64,000 nucleotides of DNA from Eucommia ulmoides (lineage: Eukaryota; Streptophyta; Magnoliopsida; Garryales; Eucommiaceae): positions 43,407,429 to 43,471,428 of the forward strand of contig CM028328.1 of assembly GCA_016647705.1 (NCBI GenBank), written 5' to 3'. A program made the translations under genes and the position numbers. The notes under the pieces are model-generated. The model had not been told where the DNA came from and did not search any database. It saw only the letters and a program-made list of their open reading frames with translations. Below are positions 10,901 to 20,436 of this stretch, piece by piece; the first letter of the stretch is position 1; every line of letters begins with the position of its first letter.

Positions 10901-10997
10901 CTAACTGACTGCAAGAGATAAGCGATTTGAGTCGGCTAGATAAAGTGTGGCCAAATCTAGAATGCCAAATATGGAATGGTAATAGCTACAATGGTGG

Positions 10998-11603
10998 CTA
11001 TGGAGATAAGGATGATGGTGGTGGTGATGAGGTTGCATAGGTTGATGAAGGGACATGTGGCTGTGGTGGTAGTGGAGTTTGAGATGGAAGGTATAAACTG
11101 CTGAGTTCAAATAGACGTCCAAATTTATGACCAGTCCAAAGGGTTACTCCAATCCGAGGATCCTGCACACAACAACCACTATTAGAAAATATGACTTTAT
11201 ATCCTAATTCACAAAGTTGCCCAACAGACAAGAGATTAAATGTGAGTTTCCGAATCAAATACATGTCAGGAATAGAAAGATGGGAAATAGAAACCTGACT
11301 GGTATGAGTTACATGCATTTGAGAACCATCAACAGTTTGAATAGTAGGGATATTCTTAGGGACGAGTTTGATTGAGAAAATGTTGGGATTAAATGTCATA
11401 TGATTACAACAGGTAGAATCAAATAACCAAGAAGAGTTACTTGTAATAAGTGAGAGAGCAGGGGAAAGGTTTATATCATTCTTGGAGAAAATATGGGGGA
11501 GAAGTGAAGCCATATCTACAAAAGATATGGTAACAGTAGTGGATGTAGGATCTAAACCCTCTTTAGCATTGAGAATGATCGAAGAAGTGCAACCTACAAA
11601 CAT
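10998..11603 (-). pseudogene. Copia protease / GAG-pre-integrase fragment
   Basis: Minus-strand open frame of 201 codons. It contains SSWLFDSTCCNHMT, the Copia protease active-site region, where the usual D-S-G/A triad reads D-S-T. This is followed by TVDGSQMHVTHTS and LTFNLLSVGQLCELGYKVIFS, typical of the start of the GAG-pre-integrase domain. The C-terminal 40 residues, rich in Pro, Ser and His, look like linker. It belongs to the same dead element as 9869-10900. Confidence 0.75.
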
Positions 11604-12718
11604 CGTTGTTGAATCGGATCAACAGTATACAACCAAGTATGTTGTACAATATAAATATGGAGAAACTACTACCATAGATGGATTCAAAATGCTAAAATTG
11701 TCCAGGAATCGATATATACTTTTGAAAAATCGATTGAACCCCTCGAAACGATCAAATATCTGTGATGAACCAAATCAACAATATAAAGGGATCTATACTG
11801 TATGATTCGAATTTCATTAAACGGAGATCACAGATAGATCTAAAATACTGAAATTGTCTAAGAACTGATATTAAATCTTCAAGAAATATTGAAAAACGCG
11901 TGAACTGACGTAAAGATTGTGAGTCTCAAATCACAAAATGAAGGCCGAAAACAGAATCAGAATGTCTGAAAACCCTAGGAACTGGTCAATGTTTGTTAAA
12001 AACAAGTCCAAAACGGCCTGAACCAGTCCAAAGAAGATTACCTCTCACGAACCAGTGACGTGGTAGAAATCTAACTGAATGTTGACATGGTAGAGTCAAT
12101 GACTATCATGGTAAAGTTAATGCCGACGTGGCGTTGATCGGTGTTGTTGTTACGTTAATCGGTGCAGATATGGCGTTGACTTTTGCTTACGTGACACTGA
12201 TGTGACACTAATTGGGTGTTGATATGGCGTTGAATAGGTGTTGATGTGGGGTTGGATTAGGGCTAACATAGTAGTCAACAATGCATAAAGTGTTGCGATG
12301 GCGCATGGGCTAATGCGACAGGTTACTGGTGGCATCTCTTGGTGCGCGAGGGCATGTGAAGCAAGATCCACTGATGATTTTTGTTTAGGAATTGTCTCAT
12401 CGAGACGGTTCTATTAGTATATTTTGGGATGGATTTGGAGCCCTAATTGAGGTAGTAGAACTCACAATCCAAGATGGGAAAGACTTAGTGGTACTATAGG
12501 CTTTGAAAGATGCATGACGGTGCGTGGAAGCTCTGGTGGAGGTGAATTTTGATGGCGTTGTGCTCGTCTCTTCAAGACGAAGGTTGTGGTGTGATGATAG
12601 TTACTACTGGAGCAGTGATGAGACCATAGTAGTTTTGAATACTACGGGAGAAAAAGCGGTGGAAGAAGACTTTAGAGGATTAGGGTTTGAAAAATTTTAA
12701 TAGGAATAGGGTCAAGAA
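11604..12718 (-). other. Unrecognised 5' internal region of the Copia element, partly repetitive
   Basis: A gag gene is expected here, but no gag motif was recognised. Between about 12050 and 12260 the plus strand has degenerate repeats built on 'GACGTGGCGTTGATCGGTGTTG', period roughly 25-35 bp. The best minus-strand frame (12150-12371, 73 codons) has no recognisable domain. Confidence 0.4.
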
Positions 12719-12899
12719 ACATTGGCTCTTGATACTATGTTCGAATAATTGAGAAGTGGAATGTATAGAAAATATGACCGATATATTGATATATATGAAA
12801 AATGTACAATATAATGATATACAACATGAGTATTTATAGGAGAATTGGGGAAACCTAGGTTTAAAGACTTGACCTAATGGGACAAGCCCATATATTACA
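12719..12899 (-). mobile_element. Short Copia 5' LTR with primer-binding site
   Basis: On the minus strand TAGTATCAAGAGCC (12722-12737) resembles the initiator-Met-tRNA primer-binding site TGGTATCAGAGC of Copia elements. It directly follows DNA ending TTCGAACA. The adjoining LTR (12738 to about 12899) carries an AT-rich promoter-like segment (ATATATCAATATAT near 12790) and starts TGTAATATATGGGC in element sense. The outer boundary could instead be 12906 or 12914. Confidence 0.55.
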
Positions 12900-12959
12900 T
12901 TTAACATTAACATTGAAATTTAAGATCTAGATCAAGGAATTTGGAGGCCACAATAGATC

Positions 12960-13430
12960 AGCAATGCTCGAACCTCACTTGATATTGTTGGTTCAGAGAT
13001 CTTCCACAATCTACCAATCTTTCGCTTTTTGGCAAACACAGTCCTCATCCTTATTCCTAAGATCGTTGTTAAACTCGTCGATCTTAGTAGAGAGCTTAAA
13101 CTTTCTTTTGATATCAAACTTTTTCTTTTAAATTGGAGAATTGAGAACGCATCTCTTCAATAACGACATTTTTCTATCCATCTTCAATTTCTCTCAAGAT
13201 TTTCGCGAGTTGATTTCCTGTTCTTAAGATTTCTCACCCTTATGCTTGGACAACTTTTGAACAGCTAGATCGATTTGTAGTGTACCTTTATTTGTATGTA
13301 TCCCTATCAACTTCTCGACGAGTCTATCAAACTTACCGACCCGGAAAACCAATTAATTGTCCAATTCTTCGATGGAATTGAAGCTCCGAACAAGAAAAGA
13401 AAAGAGGTATACGCACGGAAGAAGACGTAA
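12960..13430 (-). pseudogene. Decayed coiled-coil coding remnant, family not certain
   Basis: Minus-strand translation gives a Lys/Glu-rich, heptad-like chain with several stops: NQLAKILREIEDG, then NVVIEEMRSQFSNLKEK and KIDEFNNDLRNKDEDC. It resembles in style the antisense coiled-coil remnant at 18130-18470 and may be the far end of the remnant at 20060-20436, separated by later insertions. No domain is recognised. Confidence 0.35.
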
Positions 13431-13611
13431 TTACTGAGCAAAAAGATAAGTAAACCCAACAAACAAATAAAAACAAAATGGAAGAAAATGACTACTTTGG
13501 CAAATAAGTTACTTGAAGACTAGCAAAAACTCCCGTGCAAAATAATTTTGCCCCAGTTCGTGACACGATCCTAACACAACCACAATCCCAGGACTATTCC
13601 ATTAGAGTCTA
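13431..13611. other. Short intergenic stretch
   Basis: AT-rich DNA between the coiled-coil remnant and the LTR-like repeat; no gene or repeat boundary is recognised. Confidence 0.4.
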
Positions 13612-14105
13612 TGCGTTAGTTGGTGGTCTCAACCACTTACATTAATTATGATTCCCCATAAATGTTTTGGGTAGGAGTTGTAATAATATTAACTCCTTAT
13701 ATTAATAATTCTAGGTGGGAGTTGGGAGTTGTTGGTTGGAGTAATGAGGTTAGTTGGATTTTCTCTTGTAAATAGGAGGAGTCTTAGCCAGAGGAAGGAA
13801 TCACATTCTCAATCTCATCACGATAGAGAGTGTTCTTAGAGAAAAAGAAACTTAAAGAGCTTTCTTGTAATCTTTGTGAGGTACCTTGTGTAGAGACAAT
13901 TGAGAGAGGTGTACAAGGGTTTAAGGGCTCAGTTGTTTGGGATATATTCATGTGTCTAGATTTTATATAGTAACTCTCTATTCTCTATCAATAAAAGTTC
14001 TGGTCTCACCGTGGAGTAGGCAAATTTCCGAACCACATAAATCGTGTGTTTTTCTTCTATTCGTTGTTTATTTTTGTTCTTATCATTGCTATTACCGATT
14101 CAACA
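13612..14105 (+). mobile_element. Probable solo Copia LTR
   Basis: The 494-bp segment begins TGCGTTAGTTGGTGG and ends ACCGATTCAACA. It has typical Copia LTR content: repeated 'GGTAGGAGTTG' blocks, a leader-like 'GTCTCACCGTGGAGTAGGC' and 'CGAACCACATAAATCGTGTG' near the end. The flanks carry TCTA on both sides (13608-13611 and 14106-14109). No second LTR or primer-binding site was found, consistent with LTR-LTR recombination. Confidence 0.5.
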
Positions 14106-14134
14106 TCTAATCAGCAGTTTGTCACAACAGACTT

Positions 14135-14758
14135 TGATGTGGGAAGAATTCCCACATATGAATTGTAGAAACTGGAGTTAGAGAGTCGGGTCACACCTAC
14201 CTATAAAACTCGACTCAACAGAATTGGTCTTAGAACCAACTATGGACCGAGCGTGTTACCAACTCAAATGTAAATACACTTAATATGCCTAAGAAGCCTA
14301 GCTATGCATAGGCTGACCTAGTGTAGAACAAAAACATCTAATAGAGGCCCGAATATCAACTCTAAGGATGGCAGTTCAACCTCACCTACCCCCCTCCCAA
14401 GCACACGAGCGAAATTGGAGTAATAGTCGTAATGGGAACCCGGACAACATTCGGGGCAACCAAATATGGAACAACGAGAAGATTATGGGAAGGGGGAGTT
14501 ACAAGGTAAATCGCTCATATATGCAGAAGGAAAACACAAGTAGACACAACTCTCAATGTTACTCTCAAATTACAGTTTTAAGCCTTTTTATCTTTCAAAG
14601 AGTAGTCTGATCTTATTCTCATACTGGAGGTTCTTTAGCTGACACTACACCGGTGTCCCCCTTAGAACTAACTGGTTTTACAGGTTGGATTGTAGGTTGC
14701 ATAGATTTATGGTATATGAGGAGCTGTAACATGTACTAGGGATTTTTTGGCAACATCG
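14135..14758 (+). repeat. 5' LTR of the 14135-19981 Gypsy element
   Basis: A 624-bp copy matching 19355-19981. The open frame at 14368-14610 inside it has no counterpart in the other LTR and is taken as chance. The sequence TTTAGCGTCGTCTGTGGGAA directly downstream (14759-14778) is a mutated form of TTTGGCGCCGTCTGTGGGAA, the conserved primer-binding region of this Gypsy group. Confidence 0.85.
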
Positions 14759-14778
14759 TTTAGCGTCGTCTGTGGGAA

Positions 14779-15698
14779 GAAGAATAAAAAGAAGTTCATC
14801 AACGAGATAAGACAGTTACGCTTAAGCATAATAGATCTAAGTGAGGGAGGGAAAATCCCATTCCTCATGGATACAAGAACACATATGGAGGCTCTAAGTG
14901 AAGTTTATGTCGTTACTTTATTTAAAATATAAGATGATAGCCCCAACAACATTCCTGGGGTCAGATTCATGATAAATACAGTTGATCCATTCATTGGGAA
15001 ATCAGACTGTGGAAAAAAGAAGAAGGTCTGCGAGACAGGAAGGGAACCAGGCAATAGAGTTCACTATAATGGATTCATTGTCCCCATATAATGTTATTTT
15101 GAGATGACCCTAGCTCTATGTAATGGGAGTTATAGCATCAAAACTTTATCAATGTGTTAAGTACGTGAAGGATGGCAAGGTAATTGTCATCCAAGGAGAA
15201 CAAGCTACGTCCAAGCAATGTTTAGCAATAACTGAGAAGATGAAGAGGACTACCAAACAACAATAGAAGCCAACGCCCATTAGAGCTCAGACCAACAACC
15301 TAACTCAGGAGCGAATGCCCAATGGAACTTAGGTCAATGGCCCAGCTAAGGGGTAAAGTCCAGCTCAGGAGTAAAGGTCCATCAGAGCTTTAATCAACAG
15401 CCAAGCTTAGGAGTAAGGATGTATCAGAGCTCAAATTGATAGCCCAACCCAAGTCTGCAGCTCAGAACAGGTTGTCAATGATTTTAGGGAGCATCTCTAA
15501 GTTCTCCAGCCAGCTAAACAAGTTAAAGAAGTAAATTTCAATTAAGGGACCAAAAAGTTGTTGATTGGTACATCGCTGAGCAGACCTAAGGAAGAGAAGC
15601 TCAAGCAATTGTTAGAAATAAATCTGGACGTGTTTTCTTGTGCACTTGAAGACATGAAGGGAATTATCCTTAAGGTGATGGTTCACTGACTTGATATC
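14779..15698 (+). pseudogene. Leader and pre-RT pol remnant
   Basis: The region is riddled with stops. Recognisable Tat-type pol sequence upstream of RT appears at 15110-15250, with a frame like GVIASKLYQCVKYVKDGKVIVIQGEQ and ATSKQCLAI. It corresponds to the 'K-F-P-T...G-D-Q...A-R-x-C-Y' block that precedes RT in this clade. The stretch 15260-15480 contains several copies of a Gln/Ala-rich 'CAGCTCAGGAGTAA' phrase. The first 183 bases read from 14747 encode only an unrecognised short frame. Confidence 0.5.
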
Positions 15699-16250
15699 TT
15701 GAAATATTACCCTCCAGTAAAACAGAAGAAAATGATGTTTAGTTTAGAGAAAAAAGATGTAATAGAGTCTGAAGTGATAAAACTGCTCAGAATAGGGCAT
15801 ATAAGAGAGGTGATCTACCCAAAGTGGATAGCTAACCCAGTGCTGGTCAAAAAGAAGAATAGAAAATGGAGAATGTGCGTAGACTTCACTGACCTTAACC
15901 GGGTATGTCCCAAGGATTGTTACCCGATGCCCAGGATAGACCAGATGGTAGACGTAGCTGTTGGGCACGAGTTATTATACATGATGGATGCCTACTCAGG
16001 GTATAATCAGATCCATATGAATCACCAAGATGAGGAAGAAACGGCTTTCATTAGCCCTAGAGGCAAGTTTTGTTATAGAGTGATGCCTTTCGGTATGAGA
16101 AACACTAGGGAGACATATCAACGTCTGGTGAACCACGTGTTCCAAAAAAATATTAGAGTAACTATAGAAGTTTATATAGATAACATGTTGGTTAAGAGCA
16201 GATGTTCTATCAGTTCTGGAATTATCCTTTGGTCCAGGCTAGCAATCTAA
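15699..16250 (+). pseudogene. Gypsy (Tat-like) reverse transcriptase fragment, catalytic motif altered
   Basis: An open frame of 183 codons covers the fingers and palm of a Ty3/Gypsy RT. It starts at the YYPPVKQKKMMFSLEK region and includes IREVIYPKWIANPVLVKKKN, WRMCVDFTDLNRVCPKDCYP and MDAYSGYNQIHM, with the first catalytic Asp in MDAYSGY. It then has FCYRVMPFGMRN and EVYIDNMLVKSR. The catalytic Y-(V/I)-D-D reads Y-I-D-N, so one essential Asp is lost. Homology stops after 'LVKSR', and thumb, RNase H and integrase are missing. The wording PRIDQMVD...GHELL...DAYSGYNQI is that of the plant Tat branch. Confidence 0.85.
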
Positions 16251-16392
16251 GGTGGTGGATCATTTAGAGCAGCCATCTGTATCAGCGTAAACTAGATCTT
16301 GCACCTGCGTTGGAGATTTACGACAAGAAGAAGATTAGAGAATACAACTAGTACGTTACTTCACTGATTGAGTGCTACTAGATGACAAGGAG

Positions 16393-16740
16393 TTTCCAAG
16401 CTCAGCTCATCAATCAACCGAACTGCCTAGATCAATTCCTTTCTGAATTGAGTTGCCTAGATTAGCTTATTCATGAAATTGAGCTACAAAGATCAGCTCA
16501 TCAACCGGCTGAACTTCCTAGATGAATTTACCCATAAAGTAAGTTGCCAATATCAGCTCGTCAACTGGCTGAATTGCCTAGATCAGTTCACCCATAAACT
16601 AAGTTTCCAAGATCAGCTCGTCAACCGGGTGAATTGCCTAGATCAATTCACCCATAAACTAAGCTGTCGAGATCATCTCATCAACTAAACTGAATTGCCT
16701 ACATCGTCTCATTGACCAACTAACTAAGATCAATTTACCA
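16393..16740 (+). repeat. 60-bp minisatellite inside the Tat-like element
   Basis: Around the core GATCAGCTC(A/G)TCAAC the sequence repeats with a period of exactly 60 bp at 16491, 16551, 16611 and 16671. More degenerate copies lie on both sides. Three units share CTGAATTGCCTAGATCA(G/A)TTC and CCCATAAACTAAG. Because 60 is a multiple of three, one frame (16473-16688) stays open through the array as a 20-residue repeat containing NCLDQFTHKLS. It occupies the space where the rest of pol should be. Confidence 0.9.
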
Positions 16741-16839
16741 ATCAAATTGAGTTTCGAAGGTCGGCTCATTGGATCACTAATTAGCCAAACTGCTGAGGTC
16801 AACTCAAAACTTTCCAACTAATTTCAACTCCAAACTTCA

Positions 16840-17253
16840 TTGTTTCAATCCCGTTAACCAATTTCTTTTCTCAGTTAACACAATTGACACTAATATTCAA
16901 TTTTAAACACTAATCTTGCTTAGGTTGATTTTTATTTTTCAATTTCACATTGGAGCAAATAATTGAACACTAATTAGGACCTTAATTTCATCAATTTTAA
17001 ACACACATAAATATAAATCATTTTTGTATCATGCGTGATTCTAATCAGGACACATTAAGAGTAAAATAGATATAAATTATTTTCACCTACTATCTTCAGA
17101 ATCTTCAACACTTTAATGTCTGTCTCTATATCCTTACAATTAATTTCATGATATTATCTTTAATGGAACTCTTAATCAGAAACAATCAATAAACACGTTA
17201 GTTCCACAAAAAATATTAATACTTAATTGTTCATCAAAATCTTGGGATCAACA
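16840..17253 (-). mobile_element. Truncated SIRE-like Copia LTR fragment
   Basis: This matches, in reverse orientation, the first 400 bp of the long Copia LTRs in the window (for example 26760-27159). It includes AATTTCTTTTCTCAGTTA, the CACATTGGAGCAAATAATT block, GTTAGTTCCACAAAAAATAT and the terminus CTTGGGATCAACA at 17253. The remaining 1.9 kb of the LTR is absent. Confidence 0.8.
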
Positions 17254-18129
17254 TTATTATACCTTTTCCCTCTAAGCACTGATTGCCATGCCAGAGGGGC
17301 TTCACCGGGACAAATCCCGGTCTGAGTCTTCTACAGGTACCACTCCTTGAGAAGCATGACTGTGGATATAGCAGGTTAGTCCTCCCAAGACCCAACATAG
17401 CTCACGTGAAGAATTTTCAACCGACGACTCTACCTCAGCAAGAGGACCCACTTGTCATCTGATTGGACCATACTCGAGGTGTGTACCAGTTTTATATGAC
17501 AACAATTTCTATTAGTCTGTTGAGACTCATGCAGTCCACATCATGTTTATTACTTAAACTTGATATGGATGAGGGCAGATGATGGAAGAATAGAAATATA
17601 TTTCTTGAGAAATAGGAATATACTTCTTATTCTTTCCCAATTAATTGCCTTCACGGGTGAGGACTTACCCTCATTAAAAGTTATGATTGGAAGACTTACT
17701 CCCATTTATCTAAACTTTAGTTATTCTTAACCGTGACAGTTGAGAATCCATACTTTATGCCTAAACGTTAAATGCCCTATTTTAGTCCAATTACTATTCT
17801 GGAATTTCATTCAACACACGACATATGAAGTTCGACAATTTCTTATAAACAACATATATGTCATTACAATCCAAAAGGAAAAAAAAAGTCTTGAATTTAT
17901 CACTTGTTACCACGGAGTCAATACAAAATAGACATAACTACATCATATTTTACCATTGTAGGAATCGTAATCAATATATTGTTCTTTTCCAGTCTAGAAC
18001 TTATCATTTCCTACCATAGAGTACGAACTAGAAAAGAGAGTTACACATATAGGGGCTTATTTGGTGATTAATAAGCCCATACTGTTCAAAAAATACTCTT
18101 GAGGATTTTTTCATAAAAAAAACAAAAAA
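17254..18129. other. Unassigned internal DNA of the Tat-like element
   Basis: No coding similarity was recognised. A short perfect inverted repeat CCGGGA-CAAA-TCCCGG lies at 17307-17322. Otherwise AT-rich with scattered stops. Confidence 0.4.
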
Positions 18130-18475
18130 AGCCTATTCCGATCCAGGAGAAGGCAAATAACCTATGTCTTCAAAGTCCGAATTCGAGTGGTAGAAGTCAC
18201 CAACTTTATACTGGCTCAGTGCTAGAACTAAGGAACATATTTTCTCCTATTTCTCCTCATTCTTGTCCAGGAGCTTCTCTCTTTCTACCTTCAGTACGCC
18301 ATTATGAGTTTTATGGACATGCACTTGGACTCACAACTCTTCAATTTGTTTCTTTGCCACTAGAAACTGACCACGAAGTTCGTGGAGTTGGGATATCACG
18401 CGAAAATGGGTGTCATCGAGGGAAGCAAAGAGGACACTAGCACCTTCGATAGCTCGAAGCCTAGGGTGCCCTACA
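18130..18475 (-). pseudogene. Antisense coiled-coil ORF remnant between pol and 3' LTR
   Basis: Read on the minus strand, opposite to the element, 18475-18200 gives HPRLRAIEGASVLFASLDD, THFRVISQLHELRGQFL and VAKKQIEEL. After one stop it continues with a Lys/Glu-rich chain ending REKLLDKNEEK. The heptad-like spacing suggests a coiled coil. Extra ORFs between pol and the 3' LTR, sometimes antisense, are known from Tat-lineage plant elements, and this fits that position. Two stops show it is decayed. No named family could be assigned. Confidence 0.45.
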
Positions 18476-19354
18476 TCAAGGGTCTTCGCTATTATTATGA
18501 GTTCACGAAAGAGATACCCTTGTCTTACTTATTTCAATTGTTTTGCCTGAATAGTGTCATAAATGTCAGAAGCACAGAAGTAGATAATGATGTAGCCACA
18601 TTCGTACTAAAAAGATAGAAGACAGAATGAGGAAAAAGAAAGGGAATTAGAAAAAAAGAAAGAAAATTGTGAAGAAGTCTTGAGGAGACTTGGATTTAAA
18701 TATCCAAACCGATGATTATAAAATGACGGGAAAGGTGAAACTCAATCGTCAAAATATTTATGATGTATGAAGTGAAACGGCAGCATCAAATATCGAGGAA
18801 AAGGCTATGGTTTCCAAAATCAAATACGGCACGTACTTAAGGCCAATCATAATTGTCGAGTGTTATCATTACAAATCCAATAATACTAAAGGTGGAAAAT
18901 ATGGTAAATTAATCAAACAGTGCTCAGCTGATCTGCACTGTTTGGTAGAAGTGCGACGCAAAGCTTAGCGGGTGCCAAGATTAATTCGCTAAGTAGGGCA
19001 CGAGCATGGTTAGAGTTGAGTTGGCCTAGGCCAACACTAAACCAAATCTGGTCAGAGCTAAGTTGAGCCTAATCAAGAGTGAGTTGATCCCAACCAAAGG
19101 GCCCAAGAGTTCCGCACATGGCTGCTGACGTCTCCATTATTGCCTTAGCTGGACTGATAAGGCATTAACCTTCATGTCTATATCGGTCCTCGAAAAATTC
19201 AACTTAGTGAAAAGTCTGGAGTTTTGGTTGATTGAGATCAAAATCGCAACTTCAGAAAAAAAATTCACACCGAGGATCGAACCGTTACTGAAATAGGAGA
19301 GAAGTGATATTCCATCCCACTTCGATGAATCGCTATAAAAGTCAGGAGGGGAAA
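18476..19354. other. Noncoding 3' region of the Tat-like element
   Basis: No recognisable coding sequence. It has a plus-strand purine-rich stretch at 18610-18680 and a GGAGGGGAAA tract directly before the 3' LTR (19345-19354) that fits a polypurine tract. Confidence 0.5.
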
Positions 19355-19981
19355 TGATATGGGAAGAATTCTCACACGTGAATTGTGGAAATTTGAGTTG
19401 GAGAGTCGATTCGGATCTGTCTATAAAACCCGACCCTACAGAAGTAATCTTCGAATCGATTATGGGCCGAGCGTTTTACCAGCCCAAATGTAAATATACT
19501 TAATATGCCTATGAAGCTCAACCATGCATGGGATGACCCAGTGTAGAATGAGACCTTCTAATAGAGGCCCAAATATCAATTCTAAGGATGGCAGGTAAAC
19601 CTCACCTACCCCCCTCCTATGTGTGCGAGCGAAATTAGCGTAATAGCTATAATGGGATCCCGGACAACATTCACAGCCACCAAATATGGAACGTGGAGAA
19701 GATCATGGGAAGGGGCGGTTACAAGGTGAACAACTCATATATACAAAAGGGAAACAAAGGTATTAGATACGACTCTCAATATTACTCTCATATTACAGTC
19801 TTAAGCTTTTTTATCTATCAAAGCGTAGTCTGATTTTATTCTCACGTGGGAGGTTCTTTGACCGACACCACACCGATGTCCCCCTCAGAACTAACTTGTT
19901 TTATAGGTTGGATTGCAGGTTGTAGAGGTTTTCGGCACGTGAGGAGCTATAACACGTATCGGGGATTTTCTGGAAACATCA
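19355..19981 (+). repeat. 3' LTR of the 14135-19981 Gypsy element
   Basis: A 627-bp partner of 14135-14758, preceded by the purine tract GGAGGGGAAA and followed by GTCTT. It is divergent from the 5' LTR at many sites, so the insertion is not recent. Confidence 0.85.
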
Positions 19982-20059
19982 GTCTTCACAGTCTCATTGA
20001 AATTTTGTTGAGAATCGGGAATAGATAAGGTTGACTCGTCAAGACACTAATACATGGCT

Positions 20060-20436
20060 ATTTAAGAAGTGACCCTCAGTCTTGGACTCATCCCTAGAGT
20101 CTCATGATGCTGAAAGACAATACTGACTCTTTGCGTAGTTACAACAGCGTTGGGCTCATGACTCGCCACTTCCACACCATGAATGTCAATAGGAGATCAA
20201 GGCCGAGCACTAGGAACTAGAACCAAGATAACATTCGCACTACGGATTTGATGAACAAATTGACGCTCCAACTCCTCACCTTCAAAAAATAAAGAGACAT
20301 GGCTGGACTCAACCCCCTGCACTCATAATAGGTGAACTACAGAAATTCCCTCGTCGCGATGAGGCTTAGGTACCAGGACAGGATCAGCCGAGGCTTTTCT
20401 CTTCTTAAATACAAGGGTAGGATTGATCATTCTTGT
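20060..20436 (-). pseudogene. Decayed ORF of unknown family, Lys/Arg-rich start
   Basis: A minus-strand frame starting at 20436 reads MINPTLVFKKRKASADP, then PHRDEGISVVHLL. After a stop it continues SSHVSLFFEGEELERQFVHQ and SPIDIHGVEVASHEPNAV. Two in-frame stops interrupt about 125 codons. The KKRK cluster could be a nuclear targeting signal. It may be the start of the coding unit whose coiled-coil end lies at 12960-13430, with the Gypsy and Copia insertions between. That link is inference. Confidence 0.35.

Larger units (their letters stand above)
14135..19981 (+). mobile_element. Tat-like Gypsy retrotransposon, heavily deleted
   Basis: LTRs at 14135-14758 and 19355-19981 are collinear. Both start TGAT(G/A)TGGGAAGAATT, both contain CTAATAGAGGCCC and ATATGCCTA blocks, and both end near AACATC(A/G). 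Flanks are GACTT (14130-14134) and GTCTT (19982-19986), four of five identical. Inside are a primer-binding-like site, a leader, an RT fragment with Tat-type sequence, a 60-bp minisatellite, a fragment of an unrelated Copia LTR and an antisense coding remnant. Gag, RNase H and integrase are absent or unrecognisable. Confidence 0.85.

Noticed and set aside
16393..16740. 60-bp repeats as a CRISPR-like array
   Set aside because: Units are contiguous and degenerate over their full length with no spacer/repeat distinction, and the DNA is a plant retroelement.
17300..17330. Possible tRNA T-arm (CCGGGA-CAAA-TCCCGG)
   Set aside because: No acceptor, D or anticodon arm can be placed around it, and the loop lacks the TTCRANY form.
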